The notes under the pieces: model-generated
What the model saw: the letters and a program-made list of their open reading frames with translations, nothing else
The model's database searches: none
Told to the model about the DNA's origin: nothing
Program-made: the position numbers and the translations under genes
Assembly: GCF_022024115.1 (NCBI RefSeq)
Contig: NZ_CP091792.1
Location: forward strand, 3,224,001 to 3,288,000
Length of the DNA: 64,000 bases
Direction: 5' to 3'
Source: Prevotella communis
GTDB lineage: Bacteria > Bacteroidota > Bacteroidia > Bacteroidales > Bacteroidaceae
In this document: piece by piece, positions 26,506 to 34,490 of the stretch
Position numbering within the stretch: the first letter of the stretch is position 1
How the letters are laid out: every line of letters begins with the position of its first letter

Positions 26506-27263
26506 CTTACCACGATACGCCCCTCAACCTTAGCATCTACCGTTTCTCCCTTCATCAGCATCTCATGAAAGTAGTCGCGGATTATAAAACGGGCATTATT
26601 CTTCTTGTCCTTAGGAGTATTCAGATTAAAGCCACTTGCAAGAGCCGGCATACCATCATTACCCTGTATCAGATAATCAATGGTAGCTATACGATAGTCG
26701 GCCTGGGGATCTATCTCCTTGCCATGCAGGCGAGCCGACACGAGTTCACCTTCACGGGTAATCACCAATTGTACACCCCTGCTCACACCTTCGCCACCAC
26801 GTTTCGCTATCTGAGAAAACAGTTCCATCACCTTCTCACCCGTCAAGGTCAGAAAGCAGATCTTATTCTCAAAAGGAGCCACATCCAGCACATCACCATA
26901 GGTCACTTCACCCTTGGTCAGAGCAGCACGAATACCGCCCATGTTATACACAGAGAAATCTGGTGTCTCCTGATAGTATTTCGCCATATAGACAAAGATA
27001 TCAGGAAGCAGGTTTGACAGATTACCCTCCGGACGATTAGCCGCCATATCACAAGCCGCTATTCCTACTACAGGTCCCATCACAGAATCCACCTGATGCT
27101 TATAAGGAGCCAGGAAAGCAACTGCAGTCTCGTCGGGATGAGCATCATAAACAGTATCGACCAAAATCCTTGTAAGGCTCACGCCAGTCACCTGATAATG
27201 GAATGCACAAGCCGAGAATAACATGGTTGTTACTATAACAAAAAAGAGTAGAAACTTTCTCAT
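26502..27263 (-). CDS. 5'-nucleotidase C-terminal domain lipoprotein
   Basis: The protein has 253 residues from ATG 27263, with lipobox LFSAC. The rest matches the substrate-recognition half of 5'-nucleotidases: FSVYNMGGIRAAL, VAPFENKICFLTLTGEKV, YRIATIDYLIQGNDGM. It is the first gene of a two-gene unit with the catalytic half. A longer frame starting with TTG at 27284 runs into the -7 box and is rejected. The two proteins probably assemble into one nucleotide-salvaging phosphatase on the cell surface or in the periplasm. Confidence 0.9.
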   Translation of the reverse strand: MRKFLLFFVIVTTMLFSACAFHYQVTGVSLTRILVDTVYDAHPDETAVAFLAPYKHQVDSVMGPVVGIAACDMAANRPEGNLSNLLPDIFVYMAKYYQETPDFSVYNMGGIRAALTKGEVTYGDVLDVAPFENKICFLTLTGEKVMELFSQIAKRGGEGVSRGVQLVITREGELVSARLHGKEIDPQADYRIATIDYLIQGNDGMPALASGFNLNTPKDKKNNARFIIRDYFHEMLMKGETVDAKVEGRIVVR

Positions 27264-27281
27264 ACTTAGATTTATTTGGTG

Positions 27282-27289
27282 CAAAATTA
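27282..27289 (-). promoter_or_regulatory. -7 promoter box of the split nucleotidase operon
   Basis: On the minus strand this reads TAATTTTG, 18 bases upstream of ATG 27263. Confidence 0.7.
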
Positions 27290-27355
27290 GGAAAAATCCT
27301 TCATTCTCTGCGACTTACGCGCCCACTTTTATCCTAAAAAAAGTTAATTAAAGTC

Positions 27356-27396
27356 ACAATTATCAATTATCAACTATCAGTTATCAATTAATTATC
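27356..27396. repeat. TTATCAATT simple repeats before the rplS promoter
   Basis: ATTATCAATTATCAACTATC and TTATCAATTAATTATC are degenerate copies of (ATC)AATT-type units. They end two bases before the rplS -7 box. Confidence 0.7.
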
Positions 27397-27397
27397 G

Positions 27398-27405
27398 TAC
27401 CTTTG
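27398..27405 (+). promoter_or_regulatory. -7 promoter box of rplS
   Basis: TACCTTTG is followed by a leader of about 90 bases. Confidence 0.75.
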
Positions 27406-27428
27406 CACCCGCTTTCCGCGTAATCGCT

Positions 27429-27479
27429 GGCAGGAAGATAGGAGAGTTGCCTGTTATGTTGCGTAGGAACGATACAACA
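27429..27479 (+). promoter_or_regulatory. Possible structured leader of rplS
   Basis: Two hairpins stand before the rplS start. GGCA/TGCC (27429-27432 with 27448-27451) encloses a purine-rich loop. TGTTG-CGT-AGGA-ACG-(ATA)-CAACA (27457-27479) has a four-base loop and a three-base bulge. Autoregulatory leaders have been described for ribosomal protein L19 in Flavobacteria; this could be the Bacteroidales counterpart. Confidence 0.45.
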
Positions 27480-27500
27480 AATTTAATTATCAAAAGAAAA

Positions 27501-27872
27501 ATGGATTTAATTAAAGTTGCTGAAGAAGCATTTGCAACCGGCAAGCAGCATCCCACCTTCAAGGCTGGTGATACTGTTACTGTCGCTTACAAAATTATCG
27601 AGGGTACCAAGGAGCGTATTCAGCTCTATCGTGGCGTAGTGATCAAGATCGTAGGTCATGGTGAGAAGAAGCGTTTCACTGTTCGCAAAATGTCTGGCAC
27701 CGTAGGTGTTGAGCGTATCTTCCCCATTGAGTCGCCCAATATCGACAGCATTGAAGTGAACAAGGTTGGTAAGGTTCGCCGCGCTAAGCTGTACTACCTG
27801 CGCAAACTCACTGGTAAGGCAGCCCGCATCAAGGAGAAGCGTTCGGCTATCATCGCTAACAACGAGGATTAA
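27501..27872 (+). CDS. rplS: 50S ribosomal protein L19
   Basis: The protein has 123 residues from ATG 27501, matching the family start [11 protein letters not shown]. Typical motifs are [47 protein letters not shown] split over two strands, and [20 protein letters not shown]. It sits at the 30S-50S interface. The frame extends upstream to 27447, but the extra residues do not belong to the family. Confidence 0.98.
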   Translation: MDLIKVAEEAFATGKQHPTFKAGDTVTVAYKIIEGTKERIQLYRGVVIKIVGHGEKKRFTVRKMSGTVGVERIFPIESPNIDSIEVNKVGKVRRAKLYYLRKLTGKAARIKEKRSAIIANNED

Positions 27873-27894
27873 GAATCACCTTCAACAAAAGAAT

Positions 27895-27931
27895 AAAGCA
27901 CCGCTATTCCACAAAGGGACAGCGGTGCTTT
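27895..27931. terminator. Bidirectional terminator between rplS and ispG
   Basis: AAAGCACCGCT (27895-27905) pairs with AGCGGTGCTTT (27921-27931), followed by a T-run. It lies between convergent stops at 27872 and 27948. Confidence 0.88.
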
Positions 27932-27947
27932 TTTATGCTTGAGCGTC

Positions 27948-29327
27948 TCATTTCCTATCATTCTGGATAAGCGACAACAGGTGGTCAACAGCCTCCTCTT
28001 CGGGGATATTCTTCTCAACACACTGTTTGCCTTTATACAGACTAATCTTTCCGCGACCAGCACCTACATAACCATAGTCGGCATCAGCCATCTCACCAGG
28101 ACCATTGACGATACATCCCATGATACCAATTTTCAGACCAACCAAGTGACTGGTTGCCGCCTTAATCCTGGCAATCGTTTCCTGCAGGTTATAGAGCGTA
28201 CGTCCGCAACCAGGGCACGAGATATACTCCGTCTTGGTAAATTTGATGCGAGCAGCCTGAAGAATGCTGTCTGCAAGACTCGTCAGACTGTCAGGACTGG
28301 TATAACCAGCAGAACTGGTTATCACCAGCTTCGTGGCCTTCCTGTCAATGAGCAGAGCTCCCACAGCCATTGCAGCTTTCAGCTGGAAGGTTTCCCAATC
28401 AGGAGCATCAAGGTTTAGCGTAATCGTATCATCCTTGATACTGGTCTCAGCCTCAGCACGCAAGCGACTACATTCAGGAATAAGGTCCACCAGTTTGCGG
28501 GCTACAGGAATCTCACACTCAGGCTCTTCAGAAAGTGACACACGGATGGTATCACCAATACCTTCAGTGAGCAGAGCGCCAATACCCAAGGCCGACTTAA
28601 TACGTCCGTCTTCACCCTCACCGGCTTCGGTCACACCCAGATGCAAGGGATAATGCATATCCTCCGCATCCATCGTCTTCACCAGGAGACGTACCGTTGT
28701 TACCATCACCACGGTGTTTGAAGCCTTGATACTGATAACCACATCATTGAAGTTCTCGCGACGGAAAATACGGAGGAACTCCATACAACTCTCTACGATA
28801 CCCTCGGGCGTGTCGCCATAGCGGCTCATGATACGGTCAGACAGGGAACCGTGGTTCACGCCAATACGTACAGCCGTATGATGCTCCTTACATATATTAA
28901 TAAAAGGTACGAGCTTAGCATCGATCTTCTTCAGCTCCTCAGCATACTCCTCATCGGTATATTCCAGATGCTTAAAGGTACGTCCTGGGTCCACATAGTT
29001 ACCAGGATTGATACGTACCTTCTCGCAATACTGTGCAGCCACATCAGCCGTATGTGCTGTAAAGTGGACGTCAGCCACGAGGGGAGTATCATAACCATCA
29101 GCCTTCAGACGTGCTGAGATATTCTTCATATTCTCAGCCTCACGAATACCCTGAGTGGTAAAACGCACCAGTTCGCCACCAGCATCAATGATACGCTTCG
29201 CCTGGGCCACACTACCCTCGGTATCATTCGTATCCGTGGTTGCCATTGACTGGACACGGATGGGGTTGTCGCCACCAATGGCAACTTTACCCACGTGGGT
29301 CACACTACTAATTCGTCTTGTACTCAT
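27948..29327 (-). CDS. ispG: 4-hydroxy-3-methylbut-2-enyl diphosphate synthase IspG
   Basis: The protein has 459 residues. The N-terminal TIM barrel (IGGDNPIRVQSM, PLVADVHF, RINPGN) and the C-terminal [4Fe-4S] domain with C371, C374, C405 and E412 (SCPGCGRTL, GIMGCIVNGPGEMADADYGYVG) are those of the plant/Chlamydia/Bacteroidetes type. The enzyme converts MEcPP to HMBPP in the non-mevalonate isoprenoid pathway. The segment between the two domains (about residues 265-365) is much shorter than the roughly 250-residue insert expected for this type. It overlaps the purE end by 20 bases and is translated after it. Confidence 0.93.
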   Translation of the reverse strand: MSTRRISSVTHVGKVAIGGDNPIRVQSMATTDTNDTEGSVAQAKRIIDAGGELVRFTTQGIREAENMKNISARLKADGYDTPLVADVHFTAHTADVAAQYCEKVRINPGNYVDPGRTFKHLEYTDEEYAEELKKIDAKLVPFINICKEHHTAVRIGVNHGSLSDRIMSRYGDTPEGIVESCMEFLRIFRRENFNDVVISIKASNTVVMVTTVRLLVKTMDAEDMHYPLHLGVTEAGEGEDGRIKSALGIGALLTEGIGDTIRVSLSEEPECEIPVARKLVDLIPECSRLRAEAETSIKDDTITLNLDAPDWETFQLKAAMAVGALLIDRKATKLVITSSAGYTSPDSLTSLADSILQAARIKFTKTEYISCPGCGRTLYNLQETIARIKAATSHLVGLKIGIMGCIVNGPGEMADADYGYVGAGRGKISLYKGKQCVEKNIPEEEAVDHLLSLIQNDRK

Positions 29328-29814
29328 ATTTCACCTCAGCCAATTCCTTGTTAGCCTTCTCAATCTTAGTCTTCAGACCACTCTTATAGTCACTCAGACG
29401 CTGCGCCAATGCCTCATCACTCAAAGCCAGCATCTCAACAGCAAGGATGGCAGCATTCTGTGCTCCATTCACGCCCACGGTAGCTACAGGGATGCCTGGG
29501 GGCATCTGGATGATAGAAAGCATGGCATCAAGACCATCGAGCATACCCTTGATAGGCACACCAATTACAGGCAGTGTAGTACTGGCAGCAATCACCCCAG
29601 GCAAGGCTGCTGCCATACCAGCACCAGCAATAATCACCTTCAGGCCGCGGTCCTTTGCCGTACGGGCAAACTCTTCCACAGCATCAGGCGTACGATGAGC
29701 CGAGAGGGCATTCACTTCAAACGGTACCTGCATCTCATCAAGCAGCTTGCAGGCTTTTTCCATAACGGGCAGATCACTGGTACTGCCCATGATAATACTG
29801 ACAATAGGTTTCAT
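29308..29814 (-). CDS. purE: N5-carboxyaminoimidazole ribonucleotide mutase PurE
   Basis: The protein has 168 residues from ATG 29814. Motifs are IIMGSTSDLPVM, the substrate loop SAHRTPDAV and GAGMAAALPGVIAA, with VGVNGAQNAA near the end. It catalyses the carboxyl shift of N5-CAIR to CAIR in purine synthesis. The frame extends 17 codons upstream (29865), but MKPIVSIIMGS is the family start. It lies between the PAP2-like gene and ispG in one minus-strand unit. Confidence 0.96.
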   Translation of the reverse strand: MKPIVSIIMGSTSDLPVMEKACKLLDEMQVPFEVNALSAHRTPDAVEEFARTAKDRGLKVIIAGAGMAAALPGVIAASTTLPVIGVPIKGMLDGLDAMLSIIQMPPGIPVATVGVNGAQNAAILAVEMLALSDEALAQRLSDYKSGLKTKIEKANKELAEVKYEYKTN

Positions 29815-29834
29815 ATTATGATATTTTTCAATAC

Positions 29835-30458
29835 TTACAAAAAGATAATACCGAGGGTGGCGCAAACGAAACCGACACCAAAACCGCCTACGACCTGCGA
29901 CAGACTATGCTGACGCAGAATCATACGCGCAGACCCCAGCACACCAGCCACGGCAAAAACCAGGCAAAACCACCATACGGGATTGAAACCAAAGATGTCG
30001 GCAAAGACAAACAAGGCTCCAGCCACGCCACCGATAGCAGCTGTATGGGTTGATATCTTCCACCATATATTAATAAAGGCACACATCACCTGAACGACCA
30101 GCGCACCAATAACAATACTCGAAACGAAATGATAGATATGCAGTGACTCCAATACATACAGACATGTCAGATAACACACGATACTCAACACATAAGGTAT
30201 GATACGACGACGCTTGTGTCCCAGCTCCATTCGTGTCCAACCCTGCACCCGTCGATACAGATGTATCAGAAACGTAGGCAATAAAATGGTAAAGAAATAG
30301 ACCAGTGTCAAAACCATCAGCCGATACTCCCATGGAAGCAGGTTCATGTAGCTGAACAGGAACATGATGACAAGACCCACAAGAGGCAAATAGAACGGGG
30401 TGAATATCAAACTGACGACCCTGGCGGTATAGATAATACTTTTCTCTCTGCTTATCAT
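29835..30458 (-). CDS. PAP2-superfamily membrane phosphatase-like protein
   Basis: The 207-residue protein has five or six transmembrane helices. The loops carry STHTAAIGG and SARMILRQHSLSQVVGGFGVG, which align with the PSGH and SRxxxxxHxxxD signatures of PAP2 phosphatases. The final aspartate is replaced by Q, so catalysis is uncertain. Related enzymes dephosphorylate undecaprenyl-PP or other lipid phosphates. It follows rpoN with 7 bases between them and precedes purE by 20 bases. Confidence 0.8.
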   Translation of the reverse strand: MISREKSIIYTARVVSLIFTPFYLPLVGLVIMFLFSYMNLLPWEYRLMVLTLVYFFTILLPTFLIHLYRRVQGWTRMELGHKRRRIIPYVLSIVCYLTCLYVLESLHIYHFVSSIVIGALVVQVMCAFINIWWKISTHTAAIGGVAGALFVFADIFGFNPVWWFCLVFAVAGVLGSARMILRQHSLSQVVGGFGVGFVCATLGIIFL

Positions 30459-30465
30459 GATTATT

Positions 30466-31959
30466 TCACTTTCTCAACCTTGCAATAGGTATTCCCAACT
30501 GCTCACGATATTTTGCCACCGTACGACGGGCTATGGGATAACCTTTCTCCTTTAATGCCTCACTCAGAGCATCATCGCTCATGGGTCTCCGCTTATCCTC
30601 TGCGTCAATAAGCTCACGCAACGTAGCTTTTATCTCGCGAGTAGACAACTCTTCCCCACTCTCTGTGACATAACCGTCACTAAAGAAATATTTCAGGGGG
30701 AAGATACCCCATCGTGTCTGTACGTATTTGGAATTTGACACACGCGATACCGTGCTCAGATCCAACCCGGTTCGCTCGGCCACATCCTTCAGTATCATTG
30801 GACGCAGCAAGGCTTCGTCACCTTCCTCAAAGAAACGGTGTTGCAATTGAATAATAGCCTTCATGGTCAGGGTCAACGTGCGACGACGAACCTGTACTGC
30901 ATCAATAAAACTCTGAGCTGCATCAACCTTCTGTTTGGTATAAAGGAGAGCCTCCTTCATCTGACGACTCAGGCCATCCTTGTTAGACTGATACTCCTTG
31001 AGCAGGTCAGCAAACGATTGTGACACTTGCAACTGGGGCACATCCCCATTATTCAGTGAGAAGGTCACAGTGCCATCATCCTGAGTGTCAACCACAAAAT
31101 CGGGCGTTATCTGCTGCATGGAGCGTCCTATCGTCTCGCCCATGGCCGCACCAGGCTTCGGATTCAGTCTTCGTAATTCATGGAATACTGTCTCTGCCTG
31201 CAGCTCATCCATCGTCATCTGCTGGGCAATCTTTTCCCAGTGCTTTTTGGTGAACTCATCAAAATAGTCGGTCAGCACCTTCTCCATCGACAGAGTTATC
31301 GCAGATTTCTCCCTGCGGTTTACTTGTAGCAACAGACATTCCTGTAATGTACGCGCACCAATACCTGGCGGATCCAAACGCTGTAACTTCTTCAGCACAG
31401 TTTCCAACTGCCCTGTCGACAAGTCAATGTTATGATAGATAGCCAGTTCATCGGCTATATTCTCAAGAGGCGTACGGAGGAAACCGTCATCATCCAGGGA
31501 ACGGATAAGGTATTCCATCACATAACGTTCCTGATCAGAGAGTTCCATTTCACCCACCTGTTCCAGCAACTCATCATAGAAAGATACCGACTGTCCATAG
31601 ACCATCTCCTCGCGCTCTTCCACCGATGACTGTCCTCCATGATAGACAGGCAGGTCTTCATCGTCGCGTCCAATATTCTCCAAGGCGGCATCAAGAGCAT
31701 CACTGCGCTCCTCACGCTCACGCTGGACATCAAAGTCGTCAGTTGCCTCAGGACTGTCCGGATAGTCAGGATATTCCTGTAAATCGGGATTCTCCGAATC
31801 ACTCTCCAGTGCAGGATTATCGTGCATCTCAGTCTCTATGCGCTCAGCAAACTGCTGGATAGGCAATTCGATAAGATGCGACTGTAACAACTGCTGCTGC
31901 GATACGGCCTGCTGCAACCGTTGTTCCTGTTTCTGTTCCTGTATCTGACTCTGTGCCAC
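30466..31959 (-). CDS. rpoN: RNA polymerase sigma-54 factor RpoN
   Basis: The protein has 497 residues. The N-terminal region I is glutamine-rich (QSQIQEQKQEQRLQQAVSQQ), followed by an acidic region II (PDLQEYPDYPDSPEATDDFD). The core-binding domain comes next, then the DNA-binding domain with TGLDLSTVSRVSNSKYVQT. The RpoN box is near the end (ARRTVAKYREQLGIP). It directs transcription that depends on AAA+ activators; none is encoded in this window. It lies 73 bases downstream of the 216-residue gene. Confidence 0.96.
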   Translation of the reverse strand: MAQSQIQEQKQEQRLQQAVSQQQLLQSHLIELPIQQFAERIETEMHDNPALESDSENPDLQEYPDYPDSPEATDDFDVQREREERSDALDAALENIGRDDEDLPVYHGGQSSVEEREEMVYGQSVSFYDELLEQVGEMELSDQERYVMEYLIRSLDDDGFLRTPLENIADELAIYHNIDLSTGQLETVLKKLQRLDPPGIGARTLQECLLLQVNRREKSAITLSMEKVLTDYFDEFTKKHWEKIAQQMTMDELQAETVFHELRRLNPKPGAAMGETIGRSMQQITPDFVVDTQDDGTVTFSLNNGDVPQLQVSQSFADLLKEYQSNKDGLSRQMKEALLYTKQKVDAAQSFIDAVQVRRRTLTLTMKAIIQLQHRFFEEGDEALLRPMILKDVAERTGLDLSTVSRVSNSKYVQTRWGIFPLKYFFSDGYVTESGEELSTREIKATLRELIDAEDKRRPMSDDALSEALKEKGYPIARRTVAKYREQLGIPIARLRK

Positions 31960-31962
31960 CTT

Positions 31963-32040
31963 AACTCTTAATTCTTCGCTCGGCTTCGCCGCTTGGCTCC
32001 GCCAAGAACTCTTAACTCCTAATTCTTAACTCTTAACTCC
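31963..32040. repeat. TTAACTC simple repeats with a small hairpin before rpoN
   Basis: Copies of TTAACTCyTAATTC flank GC-rich CGCTCGGCTTCGCCG and the perfect hairpin CTTGGC-TCC-GCCAAG (31992-32006). The stretch fills the whole gap between rpoN and its upstream neighbour and could attenuate transcription into rpoN. Confidence 0.7.
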
Positions 32041-32683
32041 TAAAGTACTCTTTCAACTCCTCCGCATAAGCTGCCAGCACATGCGGTTCCATATTACCAT
32101 AACGCTGCCATATCTGCTGACACGGAAGCAACAGGGCAGAATCGACCGATGCCTCACGATTCAGATATGGATCACATGTCTGGAAGACATCGAGTACCAT
32201 CACGATATCAGATGATTTCAGCTTCAGCAGTTTGGCCAACTCCTGTACTTCCGGTGTCTCCTCAACCATTGTGATTGTAGACAGGCAAAAATAAAGATCA
32301 AGTATCAGGATGAGCATTACAGGCGTAAAACGTTCATCCTCTGCTAACGGACGGAAATCCTTCTCGAAGGTTTCCTGTATCTCTACACCCTGGAAGAAGT
32401 CGCCGGCAGAGCCAAAGCCCTTCATCTCGCGCAACAGTTTCACAGCACGTGCCAGTTTCCGGGGATTATCCGCATACGTACGCCATATACGCTCTATACG
32501 AGGTGTCTCAAGCGTAGCTATCTGTTGCATACGCGAGCGTAATATCTGCGGAGCGATGTGCAACTCCACGCTCAAATCAATCATCTCACGACTATACAGT
32601 GGCTTCACACCAACAGGCTTGTGCAGATAAATCTGCATCAGCATCAGCCAATAGTCATCTTGCCAAACAGTACTCTTTGCCAT
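32033..32683 (-). CDS. Uncharacterised helical protein upstream of rpoN
   Basis: The protein has 216 residues and is cytosolic and predominantly helical, with no signal peptide. Segments such as YWLMLMQIYLHKPVGVKPLYSR and ELAKLLKLKSSDIVMVLDVF suggest helix bundles. I do not recognise the family. Its position directly before rpoN on the same strand suggests linked expression, but only the repeat-filled 73-base gap joins them. It has its own promoter at 32703-32710. Confidence 0.7.
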   Translation of the reverse strand: MAKSTVWQDDYWLMLMQIYLHKPVGVKPLYSREMIDLSVELHIAPQILRSRMQQIATLETPRIERIWRTYADNPRKLARAVKLLREMKGFGSAGDFFQGVEIQETFEKDFRPLAEDERFTPVMLILILDLYFCLSTITMVEETPEVQELAKLLKLKSSDIVMVLDVFQTCDPYLNREASVDSALLLPCQQIWQRYGNMEPHVLAAYAEELKEYFRS

Positions 32684-32702
32684 GTCCTCATATATTTTGT
32701 CG

Positions 32703-32710
32703 CAAAATTA
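32703..32710 (-). promoter_or_regulatory. -7 promoter box upstream of the rpoN unit
   Basis: On the minus strand this reads TAATTTTG, 20 bases before the start codon at 32683. Confidence 0.65.
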
Positions 32711-32752
32711 CAAAAAAATCTGAAATATCGCTCTTCTATCAGAATCTTTTTG

Positions 32753-32760
32753 TAACTTTG
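32753..32760 (+). promoter_or_regulatory. -7 promoter box of the phosphatase gene
   Basis: TAACTTTG lies 16 bases before ATG 32776. Confidence 0.65.
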
Positions 32761-32775
32761 GCGCACGATTTTGAC

Positions 32776-34071
32776 ATGAATTCTATGAAACGTATTATTT
32801 CTATACTATGGATAGCCTGTCTGAGCATGATGATGACAGCGCAGACACCTAAGCAGGATATCAAAAACGACTTCAGGTTTTCAGGTGGTTCTTTTCTGAA
32901 CTATCCTGGGCCAAAACAGCATAAACTGACACCAGCACCAAAGGGCAAGAAACCTTTCTACATCAGCCACTATGGTCGCCACGGCTCGCGCAACATCACC
33001 AAGCCAGAGGTATTCCAGAACCTGCTGCAGATCATGGCGCAGGCAGAAGAGCAGAAAGCTCTGACGCCATTAGGTATCGACGTCATGAAGCGCATCATGA
33101 TGATAGAAGCCGATGCCCATGAGCGTATGGGCGAACTGACAGCAATTGGTGCCCGGCAACATATGGATATCATGCGTCGCATGGTAGAGCGCTTTCCAGA
33201 GGTCTTTAATGGTAAGGTAACCATCACAGCCAGAAGCACCACATCCATACGCAGCATCCTGTCTATGTGTAACGCGATGGCACAACTGAAGGCGATGCGT
33301 CCTAACCTCGTCATCAACCAGGATGCCAGCCTGCGTGATATGCACCACTTGTTTCATATTGACACGGTACTTACGGCCAGGTCCCTGTCTGAGGAGAACA
33401 AGGCCTATTATGATGCCTTCTGCCAGAAATACCCTACGGCAGACAGACTTATCACATCCCTTTTCTCAGACACAGCTTTCATTAGCAAGCACGTCAACAA
33501 GGAGCGCATTGTAGGCAACCTGTTTCAACTGGCTTCTGACTTACAAGATACGGATATCAGCAACAAGCTGACACTCTACGACATATTTACAGAAGAAGAA
33601 CTCTACCTGAACTGGAAGAAAAAGAACACAGAATGGTATCTTGGCTGGAGTTTCTGCCCTACCAACGGTGGAAAAATGCCATACTCCCAGCGTTTCCTGC
33701 TCAGCAATATCATAGAGCGTGCAGACAGCTGCATCCAATTAGCTCATCCTGGTGCCAACCTGCGTTATGGTCACGACACCGCCCTCCTGCCATTAATCTG
33801 TCTGCTGGGCGTCAATGGCTATGACCTTAACACAACCGACTTGGAACAGTTAGAACGGCGGGGGTGGGTTGACTACCATATGATTCCGATGGCCGGCAAC
33901 CTGCAGATTGTATTCTATCGCAAGAACCCTGCCGACAAAGACGTGCTTATCAAGGTACTGCTCAACGAAAACGAGGCCACCCTGCCCTTGCAGACAGATG
34001 TAGCCCCGTATTACCATTGGAATGATTTCCGGAATTACTACTTACAACGCATCAACAATTACAAAGAGTGA
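32776..34071 (+). CDS. Secreted histidine phosphatase, phytase/MINPP-like
   Basis: The protein has 431 residues from ATG 32776. A signal peptide (IISILWIACLSMMMTAQ) is followed by the catalytic motif YGRHGSRN (R68-H69-G70). The C-terminal proton-donor region is YGHDTALLPLICLL. It belongs to clade 2 histidine acid phosphatases and resembles multiple inositol-polyphosphate phosphatases of Bacteroidetes, which remove phosphates from phytate. The substrate is inferred. Longer upstream starts fall in the divergent gene and its promoter and are rejected. It converges on sufE with 2 bases between the stops. Confidence 0.88.
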   Translation: MNSMKRIISILWIACLSMMMTAQTPKQDIKNDFRFSGGSFLNYPGPKQHKLTPAPKGKKPFYISHYGRHGSRNITKPEVFQNLLQIMAQAEEQKALTPLGIDVMKRIMMIEADAHERMGELTAIGARQHMDIMRRMVERFPEVFNGKVTITARSTTSIRSILSMCNAMAQLKAMRPNLVINQDASLRDMHHLFHIDTVLTARSLSEENKAYYDAFCQKYPTADRLITSLFSDTAFISKHVNKERIVGNLFQLASDLQDTDISNKLTLYDIFTEEELYLNWKKKNTEWYLGWSFCPTNGGKMPYSQRFLLSNIIERADSCIQLAHPGANLRYGHDTALLPLICLLGVNGYDLNTTDLEQLERRGWVDYHMIPMAGNLQIVFYRKNPADKDVLIKVLLNENEATLPLQTDVAPYYHWNDFRNYYLQRINNYKE

Positions 34072-34073
34072 TC

Positions 34074-34490
34074 TTAACGCTGGGAGAAAGCCAGCGCATA
34101 CATGCGTATCTGTTTCACCATGGCCAGCAGACCATTGCTGCGTGTTGGCGACAGATGTTCCTTCAAGCCAATCTGCTCAATAAAATAGAGGTCGGCATCC
34201 AGAATCTCCTGAGGTGTCGAATCATTGAGCACGCGGATAAGCAGTGCCACAATACCCTTCACGATAAGAGCATCACTCTCTGCCTGGAAATGAATTTTTC
34301 CGTCCTCATAGTCGGCCTGCAGCCATACTCGGCTCTGACAACCGTCAATCAGGTTGCTCTCCACTTTATATTTCTCATCAAGAGGCGCCTGTTCATTGCC
34401 CAGATCGATAAGTAACTGATACTTATCCATCCAGTCATCAAACCCCTGGAATTCCTCTATAACCTCGTCTTGTCGTTCGTTAATTGTCAT
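34074..34490 (-). CDS. sufE: SufE-type cysteine desulfurase activator
   Basis: The protein has 138 residues and the SufE fold. The sulfur-accepting Cys51 lies in IDGCQSRVWL, preceded by GFDDWMDKYQLLIDLG and followed by IVKGIVALLIRVLND. It takes persulfide sulfur from SufS for Fe-S cluster assembly. No sufS, sufB or sufC lies in the window. It overlaps the end of the U32 gene by 11 bases. Confidence 0.94.
   Translation of the reverse strand: MTINERQDEVIEEFQGFDDWMDKYQLLIDLGNEQAPLDEKYKVESNLIDGCQSRVWLQADYEDGKIHFQAESDALIVKGIVALLIRVLNDSTPQEILDADLYFIEQIGLKEHLSPTRSNGLLAMVKQIRMYALAFSQR

Noticed and set aside
27264..27284. Longer start for the nucleotidase C-terminal lipoprotein
   Set aside because: The TTG lies in the promoter box and would put extra residues before the signal peptide.
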